This document shows, one piece after another, positions 34,297 to 42,006 of a DNA stretch of 43,432 nt. A program made the position numbers and the translations under genes. The notes below the pieces were generated by a model. The model saw only the letters and a program-made list of their open reading frames with translations, was not told the origin of the DNA and searched no databases. Source of the stretch: JBKDZR01 sp047971485 (GTDB lineage: Bacteria > Pseudomonadota > Alphaproteobacteria > Rhodobacterales > Rhodobacteraceae); contig JBKDZR010000056.1 of assembly GCA_047971485.1 (NCBI GenBank), positions 1 through 43,432 of the forward strand. Direction: 5' to 3'. Numbering within the stretch: position 1 is the first letter of the stretch; each line of letters starts with the position of its first letter.

Positions 34297-34709
34297 CCTG
34301 CGCCCAGCCACAAGCCGCCGTACTGGCGGTGGTTACGCGCGGCGATACGGTACTGCTGGTGCGCCGGGCCAATCCGCCCGATGCCGGGCTTTGGGGGTTT
34401 CCCGGCGGCAAGCTGGAAACGGGGGAAACCCTGGCCCAGGGGGCCCTGCGCGAACTGGCCGAAGAAACCGGCCTGCACGCCACGGCCGGCAAAATCCTGA
34501 CCGCGCTGGATGTGATCCGCCAGGACGATTCCGGGCACGTGCAGCACCATTTCGTCCTGATCCCAGTGCTCTGCCACGCCCCCCGGGGCCAGCCCGTCGC
34601 CAGCGATGACGCGCGTGAGGCCGGCTGGTTCACCCTGGCCCAGGTAAACCGCCTGCCGCGCAGCCCCGATGTCACCCGGCTCGCACGTCAGGCGCTGAGC
34701 GGGGATTGA
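34293..34709 (+). CDS. NUDIX hydrolase
   Basis: The 138-residue protein has a complete Nudix box, starting at G38 (GGKLETGETL) and continuing with R53-E54 and AEETG (56-60). It hydrolyses a nucleoside diphosphate linked to some moiety. The substrate cannot be told: MutT-like dGTP cleaning and ADP-ribose pyrophosphatase are both possible. The region after the box (GHVQHHFVLIPVLC) resembles ADP-ribose/MutT-like members. It is translationally coupled to tag. Confidence 0.9.
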   Translation: MTCAQPQAAVLAVVTRGDTVLLVRRANPPDAGLWGFPGGKLETGETLAQGALRELAEETGLHATAGKILTALDVIRQDDSGHVQHHFVLIPVLCHAPRGQPVASDDAREAGWFTLAQVNRLPRSPDVTRLARQALSGD

Positions 34710-34782
34710 CGCGGACAGCCCGGCCCGGCATGCAGACAGACCAAGGGGGCCAAGCCCCGCCAAAACACCGATGGAGACCGCC

Positions 34783-35631
34783 ATGAACCGCCCCCCTTTG
34801 GTCATCACCATCCAAAGCCAGGTCGCCTACGGCCATGTCGGCAATTCCGCCGCCGTCTTTCCCCTGCTCGCTTCGGGGCTGGAGGTGGCCCAAGTGCCCA
34901 CGGTGCTGTTCTCCAACACCCCCGCCCACCCCACCCTGCGCGGTCGGGCGCTGCCTGCCGATCTGTTTGCCGATCTGCTGACGGGCCTTCAGGAACGCGG
35001 CCTGCCCGAGCGCGCCGCCTTTATCATCAGCGGCTATATCCGGTCCCCCGAAATCGCCGAACTGACCGCCGATTTCATCGCCCACGCCAAGGCCGCGAAC
35101 CCCGGGCTGACCTATCTGTGCGATCCGGTGATGGGCGATAGCGGACCGGGTCTCTATGTGTCCGAGGAAATCACCCGAGTGATGCGGGACCGGTTGCTGC
35201 CCATGGCAGATCTGGCCACGCCAAACCAGTTTGAGCTGGGCTTTCTGGGCGGCGGAGAAATCCGCACCCTTGCCGATCTGGCCAAGGCCTCGGCGCAGGT
35301 CCCACTGCCAAACGGCGCCCATCTGATCACCACCGGCTGCCTGCTGGATGATACCGCCCCGGGACACCTGGAAAGCATCGTGTCAGGCCCCGACGGCATC
35401 GACCGCCACAGCACCGCGCACCGCCCTGCCGCCCTTGGCGGCACCGGGGATCTGTTCGCAGCCCTGGTCATTGCCGGGCTGGGCCAGGGCCTGGATCTGG
35501 GACCAGCCATCGACCGCGCCCAAACCCTGGTCACCTGCGCGCTGGAACGCGCCCTTGTCCTGGGCAACCGCGAAGTGGTGATGAGCGACCCAAGCTTCCG
35601 CGCCGCCCTGCTGGGTCAAACCACGGGCTGA
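34783..35631 (+). CDS. pdxY: Pyridoxal kinase PdxY
   Basis: PdxY phosphorylates pyridoxal in the B6 salvage pathway. The 282 residues show the ribokinase-like fold markers of pyridoxal kinases: SQVAYGHVGNSAAVFPL near the start, CDPVMGDSGPGLYV (about 112-125), a TPNQFELGFLGG segment, and the anion hole GGTGDLFAALV with the catalytic Asp. The start at 34783 is preferred over ATG 34771 because GGAG (34773-34776) lies between them at the right distance. Seventy bases separate it from the NUDIX gene; co-transcription is possible. Confidence 0.92.
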   Translation: MNRPPLVITIQSQVAYGHVGNSAAVFPLLASGLEVAQVPTVLFSNTPAHPTLRGRALPADLFADLLTGLQERGLPERAAFIISGYIRSPEIAELTADFIAHAKAANPGLTYLCDPVMGDSGPGLYVSEEITRVMRDRLLPMADLATPNQFELGFLGGGEIRTLADLAKASAQVPLPNGAHLITTGCLLDDTAPGHLESIVSGPDGIDRHSTAHRPAALGGTGDLFAALVIAGLGQGLDLGPAIDRAQTLVTCALERALVLGNREVVMSDPSFRAALLGQTTG

Positions 35632-35737
35632 CCCCCCAGCAAAGGAACGCTTCCACAGGGCATCCCCCTGCGTGCGAGTCGGGACCCCACACTGGTCGCC
35701 TGAAAAGGAAACAAACACCACCAGACTGAGAGGGAAA

Positions 35738-35821
35738 TGGTGGGCGACCCTGGAATCGAACCAGGCATGGGTCTCCCCGGCGGAGTTACAGTCCGCTGCC
35801 GCACCTTGCAGCACGTCGCCC
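35738..35821 (-). tRNA. tRNA-Tyr (anticodon GUA)
   Basis: The minus-strand sequence folds as a class II tRNA. The acceptor GGGCGAC pairs with GTCGCCC, the discriminator is A, and CCA is encoded (35740-35738). The anticodon loop CTGTAAC contains GUA. The T arm is CCTGG-TTCGATT-CCAGG, and a long variable arm (CGGGGAGACCC region) is present. Downstream on the minus strand there is a T-rich tract after an imperfect stem, which probably ends the transcript. Confidence 0.97.
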
Positions 35822-35940
35822 GACGTGGGGGGTGATCTATCCGTGGCCTCTAGGGGCGTCAACCCGAAAAACTGCGCGTGATGGCTTGCCTGACCGGCGC
35901 CGCTGTCGCATGGCTGCGCAAGAGCAGCGGGAACAGTGTC

Positions 35941-36714
35941 ATGACCAAGAAACCGAAATGGGTGATCGAAAAGGAACAGGACCGGCGCAAGGCCGCAGCC
36001 GAAACGCTTTGGCTGTTCGGGCTGCATGCGGTCCGGGATGCCCTGGAAAATCCCCGGCGCGAAAAGCTGCGGCTGGTGCTGACGCGAAACGCCGCCGACC
36101 GGCTGGGCCAGGCGCTTGCCACCGGCGGGATCGAGCCCGAAATCGTCGACCCGCGCAAGTTTACCGCCCCCCTGGAGCCGGGATCTGTCCAGCAGGGCGC
36201 CGCGCTGGCGGGCAAGCCTCGGGACTGGGGGCGGCGGGACACGGTCTGTCCCACACAGGACGGGGCGCTGGCGGTGCTTCTGGACCGGGTCACCGATCCC
36301 CATAATGTCGGCGCGATCCTGCGGTCAGCCGAGGTCTTCGGCGCCAGCGCGGTGATCGCGCCGCGCCGCCATGCCGCGCCGGAAACCGGGGCCCTGGCCA
36401 AGACAGCTTCGGGCGCGTTGGAACGTCAGCCCTATCTGCGGGTGCCCAATCTGGCCCAGGCGATGAACGAGCTGCGCGAAATGGGCTATGTCCTGATCGG
36501 GCTGGACGGCGAAGGCCCCGTCACCCTGGCCGAGGCCCGCGCTGCCGCCGGCCCCCGGCCCATCGCCCTGGTCCTGGGCGCCGAAGGCCCGGGCCTGCGC
36601 GCCCTGACCCGCGAAACCTGCGATCATCTGGCGCGGATCCCCTTTGCCGGGGCGTTCGGATCGCTCAATGTCTCCAATGCCGCTGCGGTTGCCCTATATG
36701 CAATGAAAGGCTGA
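35941..36714 (+). CDS. rlmB: 23S rRNA (guanosine-2'-O-)-methyltransferase RlmB
   Basis: RlmB is a SPOUT-fold methyltransferase that modifies Gm2251 in the 23S P-loop. The 257 residues start with a substrate-binding domain (LWLFGLHAVRDALENP, about 23-38). The three SPOUT motifs follow: RVTDPHNVGAILRSAEVFGA, LVLGAEGPGLR and SLNVSNAAAVALY, which make the knotted cofactor site. The frame is open upstream to 35878. The ATG at 35941 is chosen by family length, though its ribosome site is weak. The tRNA-Tyr gene diverges upstream. Confidence 0.93.
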   Translation: MTKKPKWVIEKEQDRRKAAAETLWLFGLHAVRDALENPRREKLRLVLTRNAADRLGQALATGGIEPEIVDPRKFTAPLEPGSVQQGAALAGKPRDWGRRDTVCPTQDGALAVLLDRVTDPHNVGAILRSAEVFGASAVIAPRRHAAPETGALAKTASGALERQPYLRVPNLAQAMNELREMGYVLIGLDGEGPVTLAEARAAAGPRPIALVLGAEGPGLRALTRETCDHLARIPFAGAFGSLNVSNAAAVALYAMKG

Positions 36715-36726
36715 ACGGGGAACACA

Positions 36727-37023
36727 ATGCCACATCAGAAGATCGCCACCTGCTGCTACTGCGGCACACGCGCCGCGCTGGTTCTGCGCGGGGACACCCG
36801 GCATGAGTTGTCCTGCGTGGCCTGTGGCGCACCGCTTCATGACCTCAAGGGGCTGAAGGCGCAGGGAACGGATCGGCACGGCCCCACCCCCGCTCCACGC
36901 ATTCCCACCGGCCCGGTCACCCCGGCCCATTACCGCAAGAAGAGCCGCAAGAAAAAGCGCAAGCCCCTGTCCCGCCGGCTTCTGGGCGAGGCCTTCGATC
37001 TGATCGAGGATCTTCTGGACTGA
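36727..37023 (+). CDS. Small zinc-ribbon-like protein, unknown function
   Basis: I do not recognise a named family for this 98-residue protein. It has two CxxC pairs (C9-x2-C12 and C30-x2-C33) that fit a small zinc ribbon. A Pro-rich linker follows, then a very basic stretch YRKKSRKKKRKPLSRR (about 69-84) and an acidic amphipathic end (AFDLIEDLLD). It could bind nucleic acid. It starts 12 bases after the rlmB stop and is likely co-transcribed with it. Confidence 0.75.
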   Translation: MPHQKIATCCYCGTRAALVLRGDTRHELSCVACGAPLHDLKGLKAQGTDRHGPTPAPRIPTGPVTPAHYRKKSRKKKRKPLSRRLLGEAFDLIEDLLD

Positions 37024-37083
37024 CCGCCCCGTCGGGTGGATCAGGGGCGGCGTTCACGTTTGCGACAAACCCCAAGGTCGGAT

Positions 37084-37111
37084 TTGATCCGGCGCGAAAC
37101 ATGCCTATCTA
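37084..37111 (+). promoter_or_regulatory. Promoter of the candidate RNA at 37.12 kb
   Basis: TTGATC (37084-37089) and TATCTA (37106-37111) are separated by 16 bases. The expected start is near 37118, in front of a hairpin-terminator unit. Confidence 0.5.
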
Positions 37112-37117
37112 ATTTCC

Positions 37118-37202
37118 AGAGCCTGGGTGAGGAACGCCCAGCCTTTCATTGTCCCTCGTTCCACAACTCGGCGCCCGGGCCTTACCCCCCGGGCGCTTTT
37201 TT
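37118..37202 (+). ncRNA. Candidate small RNA between the zinc-ribbon and CoA-binding genes
   Basis: About 85 bases lie between a good promoter and a very strong terminator. The 5' part folds as CTGGG-N9-CCCAG, with GAGGAA in the loop. A pyrimidine-rich single strand follows (TTTCATTGTCCCTCGTTCC), part of which (CGTTCC) can pair with GGAACG of the first hairpin. The terminator then closes the unit. No reading frame with a ribosome site is present. It may instead be the leader of the CoA-binding gene, whose start is 42 bases beyond the terminator, or just the end of the rlmB transcript. Confidence 0.45.
37171..37202 (+). terminator. Strong intrinsic terminator
   Basis: GCGCCCGGG and CCCGGGCGC form a perfect 9-bp stem with an eight-base loop followed by six T. 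It ends either the rlmB/zinc-ribbon transcript, the candidate small RNA, or both. Confidence 0.92.
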
Positions 37203-37244
37203 CAAGCGCTTTGTTCGGGCCAGGATCTGTGGCAAGCTACCCAC

Positions 37245-37673
37245 ATGACCCCTTCGGACGACACCCTTCGCCAGATCCTGACCCGCACCAAGGTGATCGC
37301 CTGTGTCGGTGCCTCGCCCAATCCGGCACGGCCCAGCAATGGCGTGGGCCGCTTTCTGGCCGCCCGGGGCTATCGGGTGATCCCGGTCAATCCCGGACAG
37401 GCCGGTGCAACATTATTCGGCGAAACCGTGGTGGCGCGGCTGTCGGATATTCCACCCGCGGCCGGGGTCGATATGATCGACATCTTCCGCCGCTCGGATC
37501 AGGTGCTGCCCATTGTCGAAGAGGCGCTGTCCGCCCTGCCCGCCTTGCGCACCGTCTGGATGCAGCTGGGCGTCACCAACCCACAGGCTGCCGCCCTGGC
37601 CCATGCCCATGGTCTGGATGTGATCGAAAACCGCTGCCCGGCGATCGACTATCCCCGGCTGATCGGCGCCTGA
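37245..37673 (+). CDS. CoA-binding domain protein (YccU-like)
   Basis: The 142-residue protein is a single CoA-binding Rossmann domain. The nucleotide loop appears at VIACVGASPNPARPSNGVGRF (about 17-37). The rest includes PVNPGQAG, VDMIDIFRRSDQVLPIVEEAL, and a C-terminal VIENRCPAIDYPRL typical of YccU-like proteins. It contains no succinyl-CoA-synthetase catalytic part, so its role is unknown. The ribosome site is weak. A strong terminator lies 42 bases upstream, so expression depends on read-through or a nearby promoter. The ccmE gene converges on it. Confidence 0.87.
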   Translation: MTPSDDTLRQILTRTKVIACVGASPNPARPSNGVGRFLAARGYRVIPVNPGQAGATLFGETVVARLSDIPPAAGVDMIDIFRRSDQVLPIVEEALSALPALRTVWMQLGVTNPQAAALAHAHGLDVIENRCPAIDYPRLIGA

Positions 37674-37791
37674 GCCCGCGCGGCTGACAGGGCCGCTTTC
37701 CCGCCATTCTCAGCGCCCAGCCATCCCCACGGACTGGCCCGCGCCCCTTGTTTCGATGGCAATCACCAGGGCATGGACGCAGATCAGCCAT

Positions 37792-38235
37792 TCAGCTTTC
37801 CGGATCGCGGTAGACGCCTTGTTCCTTCAACGCGTCGGTCACTTCCTTGGGCATGTAAGTTTCATCGTGTTTTGCAAGGATTTCAGAGGCCTCAAAGACA
37901 CCGTTGATGTAGCGCCCCGTGCCGATCATCCCCTGACCCTCGGCAAAGAGATCCGGCAGAATGCCAGTGAAGGTCACCGGAACCGTAGCCCCGCCATCGG
38001 TCACCGCAAAGCTGATCATCCGCCCTTCGCCCCGGCGCAGGCTGTCCACCTCGACCAGCCCCCCCATGCGAAAGGTTTCCGCCGGGGCGGGGGGTTCGGC
38101 GATCACCTGGCTGGGGCTGCGGAAAAAGTTGATGCCATCGCGCATGGCATAGCCGATCAGCCCGGTGGCCAGCACCAGTGCGACGGCGGCCACGACGATC
38201 ACCTGGATCCGGCGCTTTTTCTTGAGGGTCTTCAC
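37792..38235 (-). CDS. ccmE: Cytochrome c-type biogenesis heme chaperone CcmE
   Basis: CcmE carries heme covalently across the periplasmic face to CcmF. The 147 residues contain a basic N-terminus, one membrane anchor (about 10-29), and an OB-fold domain. The heme-binding histidine is H123 in LAKHDETYMPKEV, with Y127 as the axial ligand. The gene lies downstream of argC (86-base gap) on the same strand. ccmF and ccmH are also on this strand but start 4.3 kb further on, beyond a block of mostly plus-strand genes and tRNA-Tyr. The remaining ccm genes (A, B, C, D, G) are not in the window. Confidence 0.95.
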   Translation of the reverse strand: MKTLKKKRRIQVIVVAAVALVLATGLIGYAMRDGINFFRSPSQVIAEPPAPAETFRMGGLVEVDSLRRGEGRMISFAVTDGGATVPVTFTGILPDLFAEGQGMIGTGRYINGVFEASEILAKHDETYMPKEVTDALKEQGVYRDPES

Positions 38236-38321
38236 TGTGCTGTCACCCTTTCGGCCCTGACCGTACCCTACCTATGCCCCCCCGGCGAAATGTCCAGCCA
38301 CCCGACCTGCGACCAAGCCGC

Positions 38322-39350
38322 TCAGGGGAAGACCGGCGCGCCCATCAGACCGGCGGTCTCGGCCTCGCCCAGCATCAGGTTCGCGTTTTGCAGCGCCTGC
38401 CCCGAGGACCCCTTGGTCAGGTTGTCCAGTGCCACAAACACCACCGCACGCCCCGCGACCCGGTCGGCCACCACCCCCACATGGGCAAAATTCGAGCCGC
38501 GCACATGGCGGGTCGAGGGCAGATCACCAAAGGGCAGCATGACCATGAAGGGTTCCGGATCATAGACGCGGGCCAGTTCCGCATGGATCGCTCTGGCATC
38601 GCCCTTGACATAAACCGTGCCCAGAATGCCGCGGTTGGCCGGCAACAGATGGGGAATGAACTGCACCTTCACCGGCCGACCGGCCAGGGCCGAAAATTCC
38701 TGATCGAATTCCCCCAGATGGCGATGCGTGCCACCGGCGCTGTAGGCATGGGCGCCTTCGGACAGTTCCGCATGCAACAGGTTTTCCTTCAGGCTGCGCC
38801 CTGCCCCAGACACGCCGGTTTTCAGATCAATGATGATGTCATCGAGGTCAATCAACCCGGCCGAGATCAGCGGGCGCAGGGCATATTGCCCCGTCGCCGC
38901 GTTACAGCCGGTGCCCGCCACCAGACGGGCAGCGCGGATCTGATCGCGGTAGAATTCCGTCAGGCCATAAACAGCCTCTTGCTGCAGATCGAGGGCCTTG
39001 TGCGGGCCGCCATACCACTTGGCATAGGCCTCGGGATCGCGCAGGCGGAAATCGGCGGACAGATCGACGATCTTCAGATCGCGCGGCAGGGCGGCGATCA
39101 CCGCCTGGGATGTGGCATGGGGCAGCGCGCAGAACACCAGATCAATGGCAGCAAAGTCGATATCCTCGATCTTCACCAGATCCGGCAGATCCAGATGGCG
39201 CAGATGCGGAAAGACCTGGCCCATGCTCTGGCCAGCCTTGCGATCCGCCGACAGCGCCGCAATGCGGATCGAGGGATGCCCGGCCAGCAGACGGACCAGT
39301 TCCGCCCCCGTATAGCCGCTGGCGCCAAGGATCGCGATGTTATGTGCCAT
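38322..39350 (-). CDS. argC: N-acetyl-gamma-glutamyl-phosphate reductase
   Basis: ArgC is the NADPH-dependent third step of arginine biosynthesis. The 342 residues show the cofactor loop ILGASGYTGAELVRLL (7-22), and the catalytic cysteine C149 in VAGTGCNAATG. Many ArgC proteins have NPGCYPT here; the GTGCNA variant with following GQYALRPL is the form I associate with Rhodobacterales. The substrate segment GVSGAGRSLKE and the C-terminal NLTKGSSGQALQNANLM are conserved. It sits between murI (36 bases upstream) and ccmE (downstream), all in one direction. Confidence 0.94.
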   Translation of the reverse strand: MAHNIAILGASGYTGAELVRLLAGHPSIRIAALSADRKAGQSMGQVFPHLRHLDLPDLVKIEDIDFAAIDLVFCALPHATSQAVIAALPRDLKIVDLSADFRLRDPEAYAKWYGGPHKALDLQQEAVYGLTEFYRDQIRAARLVAGTGCNAATGQYALRPLISAGLIDLDDIIIDLKTGVSGAGRSLKENLLHAELSEGAHAYSAGGTHRHLGEFDQEFSALAGRPVKVQFIPHLLPANRGILGTVYVKGDARAIHAELARVYDPEPFMVMLPFGDLPSTRHVRGSNFAHVGVVADRVAGRAVVFVALDNLTKGSSGQALQNANLMLGEAETAGLMGAPVFP

Positions 39351-39386
39351 GGTCTTTCCGTTCTGTCGTAATTGCGGTTTGCGCCC

Positions 39387-40199
39387 TCAGGCGGCCTGAA
39401 ATTCGATCCGCCGGCGCAGGAACTGGGTGGCCTTGTCCGAAACGCTGGCCGGGTTGCCCGTGGTCAGGAACAGGGTGTCGGTCCCGCTGCCATACATGTC
39501 GGGATGCCGGTCCAGATAATCGGCCAGACTGTCCGCCACCAGCCGCGCCTGACTGAAGACGCGCACATCCGCGCCGAGCGCGGCCTGAAAGGTGGTTTCC
39601 ATCAGCGGATAATGGGTGCAGCCCAGGATCGCGGCCTCGGGATGGGGCATGCGCCGTTTCAGCGCTTCGACATGGGAACGCACCAGCGCCTCGGCCAGGA
39701 TCTCATCACCCTGCTCGATCGCATCGACGACACCCCCGCAGGGCTGGGCCTCAACATCAACCCCAATCGCCCGAAAGGCCAGTTCCCGCTGAAAGGCCCG
39801 GCTGGATACCGTGGCCGGCGTGGCAAACAGTGCCACATGCTTGACCGCCACTTCGCGCGGTGGGGAATTGTCACCCCATTGCCGTTCGGTCAGCGCCTCG
39901 ATCAGCGGCACAAAGACGCCAAGCACCCGCTTGTCCTTGGGCACCCAGCCATCCTGCATCCGCCGCAATGCCGCCGCCGAAGCCGTGTTGCAGGCCAGTA
40001 TCACCAGATCACAGCCTGCCGCCCACAGCCGTTCCACCCCCTTGGTGGTCAGTTGGTAGATATCTTCAGGATCGCGCACCCCATAGGGCGCATGGGCATT
40101 GTCCCCATAATAGACAAAGGACACCCCCGGCAGCCGACGGGCCGCCGCGTCGAGCACCGTCAGCCCGCCCAGCCCTGAATCGAATATGCCAACCGCCAT
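39387..40199 (-). CDS. murI: Glutamate racemase
   Basis: MurI makes D-glutamate for peptidoglycan. The 270 residues contain the family motifs FDSGLGGLTVL (6-16), YGDNAHAPYG (31-40), the first catalytic cysteine C70 in LACNTASA, and the second, C194, with H196 in LGCTHYPL. Two ATGs (40205, 40199) precede the first strand. The GGGGG stretch is one base from the first but about seven from the second, so 40199 is chosen. The frame stays open to 40631 without plausible protein. argC follows on the same strand. Confidence 0.93.
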   Translation of the reverse strand: MAVGIFDSGLGGLTVLDAAARRLPGVSFVYYGDNAHAPYGVRDPEDIYQLTTKGVERLWAAGCDLVILACNTASAAALRRMQDGWVPKDKRVLGVFVPLIEALTERQWGDNSPPREVAVKHVALFATPATVSSRAFQRELAFRAIGVDVEAQPCGGVVDAIEQGDEILAEALVRSHVEALKRRMPHPEAAILGCTHYPLMETTFQAALGADVRVFSQARLVADSLADYLDRHPDMYGSGTDTLFLTTGNPASVSDKATQFLRRRIEFQAA

Positions 40200-40835
40200 G
40201 GCCATGCCCCCAAACCGGCCCCTGCGACGGCCCCGACCCAGCCGGTCTGCGCACCGTCTGGTTGCCCCGGGCCGGTTTCCGGCGCAACCCCGTGCCTGCG
40301 GACGTAGCATCGCCCGCGCGCCCGCCGCAAGGGTGGTTTCGCGCGGCCATCGCCCGGTCGTGTCTGCGTGCCCACATTGCCGGCTGACGCCACACAGCCG
40401 GGCCGCGTGCACCTTGTGGCAGTCAGGCCGCCTGCCCCAAGGGCGACAACTGGGCGCGCGCCATCGCCCCCTGCCCAGGGATGGCTTTGGCCAGCGCCGG
40501 CACGTGGCAAACGGCCCGTCAAACACTTCCTGGGCCAAGGGCTTGACGACAGCCCCGACAAGCCCCCATGATGAGCGGGCATTTGGCCCAGGCACCCTCA
40601 GGCCATCCCGCTGCACCCCCGCCAGATACACACCCGATTAGCCCCTGTGATCTTCACCGCCTGTGAAACCGGGGATCGCGCGGGGCAGACGAAACAGAAC
40701 CACGGCCCCACCATTCGCGCGGCACACAAATGTCACAGTGTCTGGCCCACAACACACCGCAAGCTCCTCCTGCTAAACTCTTCCCGTGGTTGTAAAAGTT
40801 GACTAAGGTCGCGCCTGTCTAACGAGGGATCCGAT
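40200..40835. other. Long intergenic gap between murI and the LysR gene, no gene recognised
   Basis: This 636-base gap separates two divergent genes. It is very GC-rich up to about 40700. Several open frames cross it on both strands (for example 40186-40641 plus and 40160-40582 minus), but none has a convincing ribosome site or recognisable protein, and their composition is that of GC-rich noise. Bases 40730-40830 are less GC-rich and should carry the LysR promoter. It may be a decayed gene, but I see no clear remnant. Confidence 0.5.
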
Positions 40836-41744
40836 ATGGATTGGGACAAGCTTCGCATCTTTCATGCTGTCGCCGACGCGGGCAGCCTGACCCATGCCGG
40901 CGATACGCTGCATCTGTCGCAATCGGCCGTCAGCCGCCAGATCCGGTCGCTGGAAACCACGCTGAACACCACGCTATTCCATCGCCACGCCCGCGGCCTG
41001 ATCCTAACCGAGCAAGGGGAATTGCTGTTCGACGCGACCTCGGCCATGTCCAAACGGCTGGAAACCGCCGCCGCCCGCATTCGCGACAGCGAGGAAGAGG
41101 TCTTCGGCGAATTGCGCGTTACCACCACAACCGGCTTCGGAACCATCTGGCTGGCCCCGCGCCTGCCCACGCTGTATCGCAAATACCCCGAATTGCGCGT
41201 CGACCTGATGCTGGAGGAACGGGTTCTCGACCTGCCCATGCGCGAAGCCGACGTCGCCATCCGCATGAAAGAACCCAGCCAGGCCGATCTGATCCGCAAG
41301 CGGCTGATGGATGTCCGGATGCGCCTGCTGGCCACCCCCGACTACCTGTCCCGCTTCGGCGTGCCCGAAACGCCCGAGGACATGAAAAACCACCGGCTGG
41401 TCTGTCAGGATGTCAATTCGGTCCAGGTCACCTCGGCGGCCCAGATCGTGCGCACGCTTCTGACCTACGACGTGCATCCCGTTCTGACAGTCAACAACTA
41501 TTTCGGCGTGCTGCAGGGGGTGATCAACAATCTCGGGATCGGCATGCTGCCCGATTACGTCACCGAGATTTACCCCGATCTGGTCTGGGTCCTGCCCGAG
41601 CTGGACACCACTGCGGTGCCTGTTTTCCTCGCCTATCCTGAGGAATTGCGTCATTCCAAGCGGATCGCGGCCTTCCGTGATTTCGTGCTGGAAGAAATCT
41701 CTGAACGCCGCCGCAAACAGCGCCAGGAAGCCGAGACCAGTTGA
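40836..41744 (+). CDS. LysR-family transcriptional regulator
   Basis: The 302-residue regulator has a winged helix-turn-helix at 1-62 (WDKLRIFHAVADAGSLTHAG, then LHLSQSAVSRQIRSLE) followed by a LysR substrate-binding domain from about 90 to 290. The effector is unknown. In related genomes such regulators often lie next to a divergently transcribed target, but here the nearest divergent gene is murI across 636 bases. A terminator-bearing RNA unit follows 90 bases after the stop. Confidence 0.92.
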   Translation: MDWDKLRIFHAVADAGSLTHAGDTLHLSQSAVSRQIRSLETTLNTTLFHRHARGLILTEQGELLFDATSAMSKRLETAAARIRDSEEEVFGELRVTTTTGFGTIWLAPRLPTLYRKYPELRVDLMLEERVLDLPMREADVAIRMKEPSQADLIRKRLMDVRMRLLATPDYLSRFGVPETPEDMKNHRLVCQDVNSVQVTSAAQIVRTLLTYDVHPVLTVNNYFGVLQGVINNLGIGMLPDYVTEIYPDLVWVLPELDTTAVPVFLAYPEELRHSKRIAAFRDFVLEEISERRRKQRQEAETS

Positions 41745-41796
41745 TGCCATGCGCGCAACGCATAGCGGCTTCTCACCCTATTTTCTCAAAAAGGCG

Positions 41797-41825
41797 TTGA
41801 AAGTGGCGGCTGCGCTGCCTAATTC
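41797..41825 (+). promoter_or_regulatory. Promoter of the candidate RNA at 41.83 kb
   Basis: TTGAAA (41797-41802) and TAATTC (41820-41825) are 17 bases apart. The expected start near 41833 is the first base of the first hairpin. Confidence 0.55.
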
Positions 41826-41832
41826 ATCAATC

Positions 41833-41903
41833 AGAAGACAGAAGCGTGCTTCGTCTTCTACCTCCCTGTTGGACTAGGCCGGGCTTATGCCCGGTCTTTT
41901 TTT
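41833..41903 (+). ncRNA. Candidate small RNA with an anti-Shine-Dalgarno-like loop
   Basis: A 71-base unit starts with a long hairpin: AGAAGAC (41833-41839) pairs with GTCTTCT (41853-41859), extended by GAAGC/GCTTC with a two-base loop and one bulged A. A single-stranded stretch follows, TACCTCCCTGTTGGACTA (41859-41876), containing CCTCC, complementary to ribosome-binding sites such as GGGAGG. An intrinsic terminator ends it. The predicted start coincides with the first paired base, as is common for stable small RNAs. It cannot be named from sequence alone. The alternative is that it is only the 3' end of the LysR transcript. Confidence 0.65.
41877..41903 (+). terminator. Intrinsic terminator of the candidate RNA at 41.83 kb
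   Basis: GGCCGGGC and GCCCGGTC form an 8-bp stem (one G-U pair) with a TTAT loop, followed by seven T. Confidence 0.93.
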
Positions 41904-42006
41904 ATGCGCCAGCGGGAAATGGCTGTCGGCCGGCATGCACGGAATTGTCATCTTTATCGGGGCAGTTTTAGGGTTCAATCGCCGCATAACCGACCGGAGC
42001 CTTGCC

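Noticed and set aside
40160..40641. Open frames in the murI-LysR gap
   Set aside because: No ribosome sites or family signatures were found. The minus-strand extension of murI before 40199 does not resemble racemase sequence.
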